Source: Brachyhypopomus gauderio (taxonomy: Eukaryota > Chordata > Actinopteri > Gymnotiformes > Hypopomidae). From it: a stretch of 64,000 bases of DNA. The notes under the pieces were generated by a model that was not told where the DNA came from, searched no databases, and was given only the letters and a program-made list of their open reading frames with translations. The position numbers were made by a program, and so were the translations under genes. Location of the stretch: the NCBI RefSeq assembly GCF_052324685.1, contig NC_135222.1, positions 8,691,373 to 8,755,372 of the forward strand. Reading direction: 5' to 3'. This document shows, piece after piece, positions 39,477 through 52,044 of this stretch; position 1 is the stretch's first letter, and the number at the start of each line of letters is the position of its first letter.

Positions 39477-40079
39477 CTGTCAGCGAGTGGCACTTTTTCT
39501 AACTCTTCCCCCTCCTGGTCTTTGAGATTCAATTGGATGCAGAAGAGCTTCGGGTTTCAGCGCCATCATTTCAGTACACGCCAACTGGCTGTTTTCTGGA
39601 GGGCACGGATAAGGGCTCGCGGGTGAAATATGAGCAATACCGAGGATCTCCGAGGAGTTCTATAACAGAATGACATTATGATGATTAACTCCAACACTTT
39701 GGGAAAATAAATAAATAGATTTCCTACAGTGTTTGCGATTAAAAGTATTATAAAATTATGATTCTCATTATTCAATATTGTTTTTAAAATATCTCTTGGC
39801 GTTGCACATTTTGTCTGTTTTGGAAAGGGCTCAGCTAGGGCGATGCCTTTTACAAATTATATTCTTTTACATTAACAATGCTATTATGCAGTTTATTGAA
39901 ATAAGGTTGGGTTAGCAAACTGCTCAAAGTGCGGCTAAACTGATACGATTAGGCTACCTTGTCATCTTTTCTCAGTTCATCAGACGTAACGTCAATTCAT
40001 GGGACCTATAACTTATAAGTTTTGGACAATGTCCTTGAATGTACTTCTTCACGCACAAGAGTGCCAGTGGGTCTCCCGA

Positions 40080-40340
40080 CAGCTGTCAGCGACAGAAAGC
40101 GCCTCTCCAAGTCCCCAGCATCAGACAATCAGGCCCTTCACTAGAGTTTATCATCATCGCGCCCATGTCGGAGCTCCGTCTGCGTCTCCGGAAACCTGAG
40201 CCGAACAAGTGAAAGGACCAGCGCTGCGTCCCCACAAACCTTCGATTCTGTGGCGGTGTCGCCCGCAGCGGAACAATAACTTCCTCTTCTATTATTGATG
40301 CTTCGGGGAGCTGCTCTCGCTGCGCGGCGTGGGGCTCGGT
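40080..40340. promoter_or_regulatory. CpG-rich patch, possible promoter or unannotated first exon
   Basis: This 260-bp segment has many CpG and GCG words (GCGCC, CATCGCGCCC, GTCGCCCGCAGCG) in otherwise AT-rich DNA. It lies 1.1 kb upstream of the strc ATG and 2.6 kb upstream of slc39a1. A minus-strand frame of 105 codons crosses it, but it resembles no family I know. It may be a distal strc leader exon or promoter, or a non-coding RNA promoter. Confidence 0.25.
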
Positions 40341-41781
40341 TGGCAGCAGGAATATTAAATGAGAAACTTTACTCTCCCTGCCTTCGCATAACTTCGCTAA
40401 CAATAAGGCTTAAAATGGAATGAAAAAAAATCACCTCTTAAACGTTGTGTTTTCCAAAACGTATACCCGATGAGATTACACACTGGCATTGGCAAAAAAA
40501 AAAATCTAATGAAAATTATTACAATTCCTACCTTAAAAGGTAAATAGCCCCAAAAGCGTGAACTCGCTACACTTGCTATTGGAAACACAAGGGTGCACAG
40601 TGAGCAACTCTATACCTCATCTGCTGCCATGCATAGTTTGTCTCATCCATGCTCTGTGTCTTCATCAGGGATCAACTCTTGGCCGTGGGGGTGCTGGTGA
40701 ATTGATATGTTTGTATTTTTTGGATCACTCTCAACCCAGCAGTGACATGTCGTGTACAAAGGTCCACAGTATTGCTGTTTTGTATTGTATGCTCATTTTA
40801 GTGCAAATCCTCCCATGCCACTGCCATGTCATGGTTTGTGTTCACCACGCAAATAGTTGTATCATCGATGTTTCTGTGATCAAAGACTGACCAATGACAC
40901 CAGTGGCTGACACTCAACTGCATGACACGCAAGGTCTACCTATAAAATGCACCTAGAAGATATGGACACTCAAGTGGCTGGTGGGTGCAGGACCAAGATA
41001 AGTATTTAATAGTGTGGATGATGTTTGTAACTTGGGAAAAATTATGTATGTAATTGCATTAGCCTAGAGCATAACTACAATTACATCATTAAGAGAAAGC
41101 TGGTCTCAGCATTTTTTTTAATTTACATCCACTGTGTCTGAAACATCTTTATCTGAAACCAATCAATTTCCTGCTTTCGTCACTTTGGCGTTACACACTG
41201 ATGTTGGTTGTTGTTTTGTTTTTGTTAACAATTGGTTGGCTGCTTCAACTCAAACCTCCGACCCTGAGAAATATTACATCTTGTGATACACCTTAACACA
41301 TACTGTAATCAGTGATGTCACCTGCATGGGGTCACAGGGTCTTTCCTAGCCAGACATCCTAGACTAGGCAACCATGTCAGCTGATCACATCTTGGCTTGT
41401 GTCCAAGTAGAATATTTATAATGCATAGCACAACCTCACTGATCGCTTTAGTAATGAGATACCACTCTGTAGCTTACTGGATTTAAACAATTCAGGTTAA
41501 CATTTCAAAATATGTGATAATTCCAGTTTTTGAAGAGGTGAAGCAGTATAGTCATGTTTATTATTAACGTTTTGATAATAAGTAACTTCAAACTTGACGT
41601 CCACAGGTGTAGCCTACTGAATGCATGCACTTGCAGGCATTGGGACTTAAAATAAAATAAAATGTGATAAAGAACATTTTAACATTTTAACATACAAAAA
41701 GAATATTGTGAACTTTGATGCTATGATAATTGCAGGTGAATTATGGCCTAAATTATTAAAATAAATAAATATTCTTTTGAA

Positions 41782-42059
<278 letters not shown>

Positions 42060-42063
42060 GATT

Positions 42064-42243
42064 ACTAGGGGGCTGTGGATCACACGTGCCCAGAGCGGTG
42101 GGCAGCCCTAGCCCGGCGCCCGGGGAGCAGTTGGGGTTAGGTGCCTTGCTCAAGGGCACCTCAGTCATGGCCTCAGGTCTGGGAATCGAACCCATGACCC
42201 TCCGGTCACAAGTCCAGTTCCCTACCACCAGGCCATGACTGCC
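42064..42243 (-). mobile_element. tRNA-headed SINE, 3'-truncated copy
   Basis: On the minus strand this starts GGCAGTCATGGCCTGGTGG, a box-A-like tRNA promoter, and continues to GGGTTCGATTCCCAG, a box B. It then shares the CATGACTGAGGTGCCCTTGAGCAAGG body with the other copies. The usual CTCTGGATAAGGGCGTCTGC tail is missing; the sequence changes to unrelated GC-rich DNA and then meets the CA microsatellite. It is not a functional tRNA gene. Confidence 0.8.
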
Positions 42244-42890
42244 ATGATTTATATATATATAAAAAATCATTTTTAAAATATAATGTATTTATTTGTTTGT
42301 TTGTTTGTTTTATACAACCATTTCCAGCGCTCATGTGCTGGCTTTTATATTGAAGGACAAGTTACTTGACACCCGCAACTGTCGCTCACTTCACGAAGCT
42401 TTCACGTGAACACTGTATAGTCACAAGACTGTCATGTGCCATTTCAAACCACTAGATCCACTCATGAACTATGTTATCTCCAGTGTATATGTTTCTCAGA
42501 TCTTTTTGCGAACCCAAAACCTCTCCTGTTTCAGTAATAGAAATAAACACACGTAAACTGTATAGGTGCACAAATAGTTCCTGATTAAATATTGTGGAAG
42601 CAGGAAGTCCAACTCGTACAGCCTACGTCAAAAGGCGGAGCGAAAACGAGGCAAAACGATTTAAATATGTTTACGGCTAGAAACGCCTTCCAAAAGCTTT
42701 AAGAAATAACCTTGCGAATTTCTTTAAGGCGGTCTTCACAAAGATGACAAACACTGTCACTTGCAAGATGTATCGTTGCTAGATGATTGGTGGATTTTTT
42801 TTAAATAACCGATTTAAATTGAATCGGTTGAAGGGGATTTTCATCTCCCACCTTTGTTTACAAATATTAATTTTTAGCTAAAACGTCGAG

Positions 42891-45310
42891 ATGGAGTATC
42901 TTATAAAGGTTAAATTGGTCGCGCTTGTGGGCTTGTTATTTCTTACTTTGTTTTTTGGGCTCATCCCTGCACGAATGAAGTGGTTTCGAGAAAGCAGTGG
43001 AACAGGTAAGAGAACTCTCATCGGTTCTGAAAACCCAGACACTGCATGGTTATAGTTAAGCAACGGCATCTTCACCAACTGATCTTCACCATGCCCTCAC
43101 AAAACGTGAGACTATTCGGCCGTATCAATTCTTTTACTTTGATTCAACTGAATATATACAAACAGCTAGCTGTCATAAGTATCAGTGAACTTTGCTTGTT
43201 CATGTGTTAACTAGACTAAAAGCTACAAGCCTTCATCAGAAAAAAGTGGATTGTATGCAGGTTGTAGACACTGCCTACAATCTATTATCTTAAAATATAT
43301 CAATAATGGGGGTTGTTCTCTAAACTGAAACTAGAAGATGTTGAAATATTTATTTGTTCTTGAATGATTCCTTTTATCTTGAAGGCCTGTTCTTAATCTC
43401 AAGTTTTAGATGAAATCCTCACAGGGCAGCTCTTTGAGGACACAGGCCTGCATAACTGTAGACTAGATCAGCTGATTCAAAAGTTTCCTTGCTGCACCAA
43501 ATCATGCAGCCAGTTCAGTGTTATTAATGGAACTGAAACCTCTATTCATGGCTGTTTTCTTCAAAAAAGGGAATTGTAGTAGCAGTTTGAGATGGCATGG
43601 CCATGATCACCCAATAAGCATGTGTGGCATGTATACAGCTAACTGAGACTACCCTCTGTTTATTTTGCTTTGATTCTTCCCTAGAAACCCATCGGATAGT
43701 CCTGAGTTTCATCAGCTGTTTTGCTGGAGGCGTGTTTCTGGCCGCCTGTCTCTTGGACGTAATCCCAGATTACCTGTCTGACATAAATGGGGAACTGAAC
43801 TTAAGGCAGTTAGATGTGAGTTTGCTTTGGGTGCAGAATCATGTGTTCCTCCCGTTCCTGCCCACAGCGGCTCACCTACAGAATTTCTCCAAGCCATCGA
43901 TGCTATATTGATTATCTCAACAGATCGACTTCCCTCTGGCGGAGTTCATCATGGCGTGTGGCTTCTTTGCCGTCCTGATCATCGAGAGACTGGTTCTGAG
44001 CTGCAGTCACCACCACGGTGAGGAGAGTGCCCCTCTGCTCATCCCCGATGGCCACGCCCATGGCCACGCCCATGGATCTCAGTCCATCAACAGCATGGAG
44101 AGCAGTGGCCACCACGTGCACGTGGACCTGCAGGCACACTCCTCCTTCCGCTCCTTCATGCTCTTCCTGTCTCTTTCTCTGCACTCGGTGTTCGAGGGCC
44201 TAGCCATCGGCTTGCAAGCTACAGAAACCAAGGTAAAAAGAGCACTGTACTGGAAGTCTTCACCACCATGTGTGTGAAATTACGGTCCTGACACAGTCAT
44301 TTCTAAAGGTCTGACTTTGCCCTTCTGGAGGGCTTGATAAATGGATGGATAGAGCTACAGCTGTGACAGCAATACAACGAAATTACAAATTGCGTTGGCA
44401 CTCCTGGCAAAAGGACACAAAATAATTATAATGGCAACAAATGGTAATAATCATGAGGTAACAAAATAATAAAAAGTAATAAATAATATAAAATGTGATT
44501 GCCAAGAAGTTGAATCAGATCTGGTAAAGCAGAGATAATACCACTGATAAAACTTGATCCCCGCCGCCCCGAACAACAGCTGACACAGTGGCATTAGTGC
44601 ACTCATGTTCTCCGCGCCCATAGCAACAGGTTCACTATTACCTAACCGAGTTTGTCAGTGAAAGAGTGAAAGTGCTCGCCGGCTCTCTAAAATGCTTCCC
44701 GTTTAGAGTTACACGGGCCTGGGTGAGTCTTCATTTTCCAAGTCTGCAGAACATTTTCTGCATTTGCGCCATGCTCTTTATTGAGTATTTTACTTTGACA
44801 TTCATCCGTGCTCATTGTCAATGGTAGCCTTGTAAAGTGTCTGTTTTATTTGCCTCCTACAATACTGTAAAATCCAACAGGAACAGGCCACTGTTCAAGA
44901 TCAAGGATGCATTCGCAGGACACTTTTAACATGGTTCCTCTTGTTTGTTCCTCAAGGTCTTAGAGATCTGCATTGCCATCCTGGTCCACAAGAGCATCAT
45001 TGTGTTCAGCCTGTCTGTGAAGCTGGTGCAGAGCGCCGTGCGGCCCGCCTGGCTCGCCATCTACGTCGCCGTCTTTGCCACCATGTCGCCGATCGGCATC
45101 GCCGTGGGCATCGCCGTGAGTGAGGCGGAGCTGCAGGCGGGCGCGCTCATTCAGGCGGTTCTGGAGGGTCTGGCAGCCGGCACCTTCATCTACATCACCT
45201 TCCTGGAGATCCTCCCTCATGAGCTCAACTCACCTGAGCGACAGCTCCTCAAAGTCCTCTTCGTCCTGCTGGGATTCTCGGTTATGGCCGCACTGTGTTT
45301 CCTGGGCTGA
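42891..45310 (+). CDS. slc39a1: zinc transporter ZIP1, complete, 4 exons
   Basis: ZIP1 is a plasma-membrane protein that brings zinc into the cytosol. Exons are 42891-43005, 43685-43815, 43924-44232 and 44957-45310; phases add up to 302 residues, the length I recall for fish ZIP1 (human 324). Residues 7-28 form TM1 (LVALVGLLFLTLFFGLIPA). The variable loop after TM3 is histidine-rich (HHHGEE, HGHAHG at about 111-133). TM4 carries the metal-pathway motif HSVFEGLAIG, TM5 carries ILVHKSIIVFS, and the protein ends ILPHELNSPERQLL plus a last TM. The TM4 histidine and glutamate and the TM5 histidine needed for transport are present. The gene is transcribed away from strc and towards rlbp1. Confidence 0.95.
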
Positions 45311-45657
45311 TGGTCACGCTGCCTCTCGAGCAGCTGAGCAGCTGGTCCACACGTCTTTAACGGAAACGTGAGGAGGTTATTTCAAAACATTCCACTTGCT
45401 TTCATGGAAGGTGATAAACTCTTCAAAACCCATGAACCTTTTTTCTGACGGAATAAGGTGTCTTCAAATACAAGCATTTAAATTTTTTTTTTTTTTTTTT
45501 TTTAACAAAATGTGATTTGGAGTTTTTGTCCTTTTTTATGGACTTGATTTAAAGTGCCACAAAGCAGTGCAATACAGTGTTTTTAAAGAGTAAATGAATT
45601 AAATGTTTTTTTTTTTTTTTTTTTATCAAAAGTATCATTTTAATTGTCATTTTAATT

Positions 45658-45712
45658 CAGCTGTAAGTCACTCTGGATAAGAGCGTCTGCTAAATGCCAA
45701 AAATGTAAATGT
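45658..45712 (+). repeat. SINE 3'-tail fragment
   Basis: GTAAGTCACTCTGGATAAG, GCGTCTGCTAAATGCC and AATGTAAATGTAA match the 3' tail of the full SINE copies at 51.4 and 57.4 kb. The tRNA head is absent, as expected after incomplete reverse transcription. Confidence 0.75.
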
Positions 45713-47881
45713 AATTATCTTACATTTGCAACAGATGACGGACATTCATGCATTTTTTTTTTTGACAATTGTGCCTGACCTGCATGATGTTTAATTTTGT
45801 TTGTCTTATAAGGCAAGCATATTTGTGCTTATGTTTGTCTTAGAAGTCTTTAAATTCATGACGTTTAGTGTTGTTTTAATTTTATTTCATAGGTACTGTC
45901 CTACTAAACACTCATGTTGAATGTAATATGTCATTTTTTTGTTAGTTTTGTTCCCTCCAAAAAAATGCCATTTATTTATTGGAGGAAGGTATTGTAACAG
46001 ATAAACCTGTGAGGTACTGTTAGTGCACTGAGTTGTTAATTCTACTGATCAAGTATTTGTCTTAGAGTTATGGCATGTTTAAAGAAAAAACTTTATATTG
46101 TGCAGGCCCTGTTAACATCCTAATGCTAGTGACCTTGCTACATCTGTGTGGTGCCTTCTGTTAACATATTGCTTTGCAAAAGCAATGCCATATATTCAAG
46201 ATGATTTTAATCAAGACACAAATTAGAGGTGATTTGTTGAGAATTGTTGGGTTTTTTTAGCTTACACAATCATCAAATAGGTAAGGGAATTTGTTCTGTA
46301 TTTCATATACAGATGAGGAAGTTAAGTGTGTTAGAACCACACAGAAAAATCAGTGTGTGGTGGTTACTTATTCTGCCAGTAGGTGGGTGTGTTTGCCTTA
46401 AATCTCGAGGGTGTCATATTTTTTTTCCCCCTTCATTCATCTCATGACTCTCCTGACTTATGCTGATAATTGTAACCTGATTTGCTGCTTATTTGATTTG
46501 TATGTCTAGTTTCTCAAACCAGAAGAACTAAATGCCTCAAAAAGCAGAAATGCTTTGGGGACATTTAGGTTTTCCTGTACTCTGTGCTATATCTTTTCGA
46601 AAGTGCAACAAATGCGCGGGCGCTAACATTAAAAGCAATTAAAGTCGAAGCCAGGTGCACAAGGGGGTGGAGCTATGAGCAGGTTTTCCCCCTGTCCCGA
46701 GTTCTTCGGGGCAGCACTAGGCTCATTCAGGACTTGTTATTGGGTTTTTGCTCACATGTTTAACCTCACAGAGAACTGCATTCTTGGGGTGGTCAGAGTC
46801 CTGGAGTTACCTCAGCCATTCACTGAACTCTGCTTTGACGATGTGTCAGAAGTGCTTAAAGCAGACGTTATGTGAATGATGATTAAAATGGATATTAATT
46901 TTTATCTGAATTTTCTCATTTATTTTTAATGTATTATGAATTGGTTTAATGTGCATACATTTCTACAACAAATAATATGGACATGAATAAGATGTTACTA
47001 TTTTAAAACCATATTATTAAAAATTGAGAGTTGTAAAGGACATCAAAGGAGTGAGTTAGTGTTGGCAAGCATCAGTGGTTAGAGTGGGCTTACAAAGAGG
47101 AAAATCCTTCTCTCTTCTCTGTGATCCTGCTCAGAATTGGCAGACGATTTGTTATCCTAAGCCAAACAGCTCAAACGGTTTACTGGTGGTCTCATCTCAG
47201 CTACTAAATCCAGCAGAGAAGGTTGATTACAATGGACGGAAGGTCAGTGTAGATTAAGGTGAGCAGACAAGGTCAAAGTGCAAAACAAGGATTTTTGGTT
47301 TGGAATTCAAAAAGCATTTATTGTTTTGCTTTATTATTACAGATCTCAGATTCTATTTTTTAAAAGGCCTGCATTTTAGTATTTTCCTCATGACAGATCA
47401 TTGGCTGAATCACAGCAACAACAAAGCATGTGGTGGTGCATTATGGGGAAGAGATCTACTGCATTAAATAATCACACTGTGTGAAACGCATTGACGATTC
47501 CTCAAAAAAGATTACGAGTGTTTTCATATCACAATGACACTGCCTGAGCTGATCCTAGATCAGCACTTTTACTCTATACACTTGAGGATAAATAGTTCTT
47601 ACGCTACTTCAGGCTTAAGTAACTGGGTCCACAGGGAGAATGGGCTGTAATGGGAAACTAGAAACTAGGTATCTATTTTGAACATGTAGATACTATAAAC
47701 TTTATAAAAGTGATTGTTTTCTAATCTGACTACAAGTGATAATGAATATCTAAATCCATCAGTAAACATGAGCCTTCTACTGCATTCAGGTCCCTATTGG
47801 CATCCACCTCTCACTGTCTCTTTCAGCCAAATTATATTTTATTGCAGTTCCGGCTTGGCCCACCCCTTGTGAGTAAATATG

Positions 47882-47888
47882 CTAATTG
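47882..47888 (-). promoter_or_regulatory. CAATTAG site (PCE-1 type) upstream of rlbp1
   Basis: CTAATTG on the plus strand is CAATTAG on the minus strand, the photoreceptor consensus element 1 that binds retinal homeodomain factors and is reported in vertebrate RLBP1 promoters. It overlaps an inverted CCAAT box (ATTGG). It lies about 180 bp upstream of a probable leader-exon donor at 48064. Function is inferred from motif and position only. Confidence 0.35.
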
Positions 47889-47989
47889 GACAATGCTTTC
47901 CCACACTGTGACAGGTCAGAGACTTGGTGATTGACATCTTGCATGATTCCGCTCAACTGCCACCCCTTACCAAAGACCCTCTACACTGA

Positions 47990-48064
47990 GTGCCATGTTG
48001 TCTCCCAGTCCTCTGTGTCTTTTTCCTCAGTGCAACTAGAACAGCACTCTGTCATCTGGCTAAG
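47990..48064 (+). other. possible rlbp1 5' leader exon
   Basis: A good donor (CTAAG then GTAAGA) ends a pyrimidine-rich leader-like segment at 48064. A matching acceptor (TCTGTTTTCAG) sits at 48410-48420, just before the exon with the rlbp1 ATG, so the leader exon would join at 48421. The transcription start is unknown; the left boundary given is arbitrary. Confidence 0.3.
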
Positions 48065-48453
48065 GTAAGACACTGTATCCTGGGTAGTACCATAATATAT
48101 TTTATTTTGAGTGAGGAGTCATTTATTGATAATAATGCAGTGAATGGGTTTGTCTTTATTATGCTGAGTATTCTGGGATATTTATATCCAAGTTTTCGAA
48201 ATTCTTGCTATATTTTGGGAACCTTTTGGAATTAGAAGGCTTTGTGCTACACTTTTTAAGATTAATAAGAAATGATTATAAACAAATAACAACTAAATAT
48301 GTAAAACCATTGCTAATAATTTGCCTCAAGTAATCTGGTGCTGCAAAATCATGCAACATCATAAATGAGCAAATAAATGTTTACGTTCAGTGTAATTTAA
48401 TTCAGTTGCCTCTGTTTTCAGTGCTTGTGTAGCTGTGAAACAATCTCCCAGTC

Positions 48454-51270
48454 ATGGCTTCTGTAAGTTGTTTCACCTTTGCAATCCTGTTTTGAGCAAT
48501 TATTGATTCTATAGCTAAATCTGCTGTTGAGGGTAGCTTTAGGATAACCTCATCTTTTACTGTTGCATGGCTAATTCTTTGAGATCTGTGAGGTCACTGT
48601 GAAACACTTGAGAAACTAGTCGCCAGTGATTCAGCAAGTTGGTAGAAGGGAAGAGGTTGTGTAGACCTCAGTCTCCAGGAGCTACCTGATATAGGATTCA
48701 TTTTCTTTTAACCTGCATCTGTGACTGCTTTGCACAATGATTGCCTAACAGTTTGCAACTCGTTGTTCGATCAGACCGGAACCTTTCGCATGATGTCGGA
48801 AGAGGAGCAGCTACTGCGGTCCAAGCTTCAGCACCTGACTGTAAAGGACCACGGGCCGGTCTTTGGGCCTTGTATCAGTCTGCCCGATCACACACTGCAG
48901 AAGGTAATCCGTGGCCTCTTAATGCAAGATGTCTTTCAAGTTGACGATTCCTAAGACCCCCCTCTACCCCAAGACATTTTTAATCACCTTTTCAACCTAT
49001 TACATGCAAATATTAAGTGTTCGATAGGCATTTGTTGTACTCCAGGCATTGCCTTGGGGAAGGTTCATCGACTCTCAATGATGATGTGATTTATGAGGAA
49101 CACAGGAGAAGCCAGTGCTGCAATAACATAATTCCAACATAATCCTATTAAATGAAACGGAAGCTTTTCAACAGGAGCTGAAGTGCTTACATTCCTGGTG
49201 GCACACTGTGTCCAGAGCACCGTTTCCCCTTCCTCATCCAGCTGCATCTTCTTCGCTCACAGGCAAAGGAAGAGTTAAATGAGACCGAGGAGAGGAAGGT
49301 GTCTGCCGTGAAGGATCTCCGATGCCTGATGACCAAAAAGGCCGGTGAAGGAGACGCGTTAGCCAAGAGTGTTCAGGAGAAATTCGGCAACGAGCCAGAC
49401 TCCGTTCTCCTGCGGTTCATCCGTGCCCGAAAGTTTGACGTGAAAAGGGCGCACGAACTTATGAAGGGTACAGGGATTATTTCCCATTCCTCGCTTTCTA
49501 TATATTATCGCCATTAGCAAAGAATGTTTTTGATATGTAAGGGCCTTCCTAGCAGTAACCTGCTGCTTTTGAGGCCTCTCTTTTGTGTTCTACTGCCCTC
49601 ATTCCTGTTCATCGCATGGGCAGGAAGAAATACTTTGGCTTAATTGGGGCTTTCCAGAAAGCTTGCACAGAGTCCCTTTGTGTGCAAATAGGGTTCGTTT
49701 TTTTTTCCACAAAAGCCTGTGGGACAGTTAGGACCAGACAGGCAGGGTATGCTTTGATTCACAGAGCTTTTCACACACACTGCACACTGAGATCTGTGGA
49801 CCTCCATGTGCACACATGCATGCCAGTCACAATTCACTGCCACTTGTGCAAGTGAAAATACCACGTGAATGTGCACTTGCTCTAGAGGTGTAACTGGTAC
49901 ACGATGCGCTAAACCATGACTTCAAGCCAGTCTGTGAGGTCATTTTACCTGCCTGGTTTTTTTTCACTAACCATGGAAAGTCTGTTTTTTTCTTTTCAAA
50001 AGCATCTACAAGAATGGTTCATACCAAGCAGGTATTGTTGTTGTGCACCAGGCTATGTTCGATTCAGACAAGACTATCCCGAGTTGTTTGAAGATTTCAG
50101 CCAAGAAGCAGTTTGCAGCACGATCGAGGCTGGTTACCCACGAGTCCTCTCCACCCGTGATAAGTATGGGCGTGTGATTCTGCTCTTCAATATTGACAAC
50201 TGGGACATGGAGGAGGTCACTTTTGATGAAGTATGTAAACGAATCACTGTAACTGACCACTCAAAGAATAGTTTCAATTACTGTTAGAATGCTGGTTTAA
50301 ATACTGTGGCACATATACTGTACATATATGTAGCCTACATTTTTCATATTTTTTCTCAATCATGGTCAAGCCTTTAAATAGTATTTTTTGTGCTGCTGAC
50401 AAAAGAAAAAATAGTTAGGTTAATTATACAGATATGTTTTTAGTCTCTTAGTAAGTGAAAACTCTAGAATCCAGACTATACCATGCAACCCGTTCCATGG
50501 CCTGCCTATCAAACATGACAGACGTTACGTGCGTACTGCTTCATCCTGGAGAAACTTCTGGAAAACGAGGAGACTCAGATAAATGGCTTTGTCCTGGTTG
50601 AGAACTTCAAGGGCTTCACGATGCACCACGCCTCTGGCATCAAACACACGGAGCTCAAGAAGATGGTGGACATGCTGCAGGTGGGAAACAGGCCGCTCTC
50701 ACGTTCAGGTGGACACGTTCGTGTTACATCGCACCACAAAACACGCTGGTGGTGTGTGGCACACGACTTACTTCACGCTTCTGAACCGACATGCCAAGGT
50801 CTGTTGACAGAAAGGGTTGACTGTATGGTGTTTCGCTGTGCACAGGACTCCTTTCCTGCACGTTTCAAGGCTGTGCACGTGATTCACCAGCCCTGGTACT
50901 TCACGACCACCTACAATGTGGTCAAACCCTTTATGAAAAGCAAACTGCTGGAAAGGGTGAGTGGAGCCAAGCAACATAAAGGGGAATTATGGGAAAATGG
51001 GGAAGGAAACATACAGAATGTGCGAAACAGTGAGGCATTTTACTCCTGCTTGTACCTGTATATCTAGTAGGCCGAGTGTAAAAGTGAGAGTGCATTTTAG
51101 CCCTTTTTCAATTTCACCCATAGGTTTTTATCCACGGTGATGAGCTGGATGACTTCTTCAGGACCTTTGATGTTGAAATCCTTCCTCCAGACTTCAACGG
51201 GAAGGGTCCAGACTGTGACGGCAAGGCAACGGCGACCAAGCTGCTCGGCTCTGAAGACACATCGCTTTAA
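48454..51270 (+). CDS. rlbp1: retinaldehyde-binding protein 1 (CRALBP), complete, 7 coding exons
   Basis: CRALBP is a soluble carrier of 11-cis-retinal and 11-cis-retinol in retinal pigment epithelium and Mueller glia, serving the visual cycle. Exons are 48454-48462, 48775-48903, 49263-49467, 50052-50230, 50522-50680, 50846-50956 and 51124-51270. Phases add up to 312 residues (human 317). The N-terminus joins a three-codon exon (MAS) to [12 protein letters not shown], like vertebrate orthologues with TGTFRM. Family hallmarks are [83 protein letters not shown] and [20 protein letters not shown], spanning the CRAL-TRIO N and lipid-binding domains. One oddity is GYPRVLS where the human sequence has GYPGVLS. 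Teleosts have two copies, rlbp1a and rlbp1b; I cannot tell which this is. It converges on abhd2. Confidence 0.95.
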
Positions 51271-51382
51271 ATGGCAGATATTTTTATGATATATGAAGAA
51301 TGCAGAATAGCACTAGAACAATTATGTTGTAACAAATAAGGAAAATTTGTGGGCTAAACATACAGTAGCAGAATTAATTTTT

Positions 51383-51576
51383 ACATTTTATGGCATTTGG
51401 CAGACGCCCTTATCCAGAGCGACTTACATTTTTATCTAATTTTTATACAAGTGAGCAACTGAGGGTTAAGGGCCTTGCTCAGAGGCACCTCAGTCATGGC
51501 CTCAGGTCTGGGAATCGAACCCATGACCCTCCGGTCAGAAGACCAGTTCCCTAACCACCAGGCCATGACTGCCCTT
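51383..51576 (-). mobile_element. tRNA-headed SINE, near full-length copy
   Basis: Read on the minus strand it has all parts in order: GGGCAGTCATGGCCTGGTGG (box A), GGGTTCGATTCCCAG (box B), a CATGACTGAGGTGCC body, and the tail AAGTCGCTCTGGATAAGGGC with GTCTGCCAAATGCC. It lies 110 bp past the rlbp1 stop codon, so it is probably within the rlbp1 3' UTR in antisense orientation. Confidence 0.85.
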
Positions 51577-52044
51577 TAATAACACTTTAATACTATTAAT
51601 TAATTAATAATACTATATATATTAATAATTCACATTGCACTGGATTTCCCCAGAAAAATGCGAAGTACTTTCTTACCACCTGTCACTTTGAGCAGTAGAT
51701 ATACACTGAGCTTGTATCATCCAATGAATAAGACCTTTAAAACCTGTCTAAAGTTGTGTTGTACTGTATCGTTTTATACTGCTAAATTCTTTTTAAGGAA
51801 TTGTTACTTTTCTAACCAATTTCATTCTAATGAATCAGTTGTTTTCATTGCCTAGTGTGCTACTGAGTTTAATAGCATAAATTGTTACTCATTTGTTTAG
51901 TCATTTGAAAGCTAAAGCCAGTTATTGGGGTTACCACAGTATAATCGTATATATGACTTGCAACTACTTAAAAGCCTTTCACTTATTACACAAAAGGTTG
52001 GTCAGTCAGCTGCAACAACATAAATATTTAAATCACAGAGAACC

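Larger units (their letters stand above)
45311..48420 (+). other. slc39a1 3' region and spacer upstream of rlbp1
   Basis: The first part is slc39a1 3' UTR of unknown length, with T runs at 45483-45504 and 45607-45624 and a SINE tail at 45658-45712. ATTAAA words at about 46628 and 46639 are possible polyadenylation signals. The last 0.6 kb holds the rlbp1 promoter and a probable leader exon. A short segment near 47545-47580 (GATCCTAGATCAGCACTTTT) resembles a widespread fish repeat. No coding frame was recognised. Confidence 0.4.

Noticed and set aside
40086-40403. Minus-strand frame of 105 codons
   Set aside because: It crosses the CpG-rich patch but has no family match; kept only as a composition feature.
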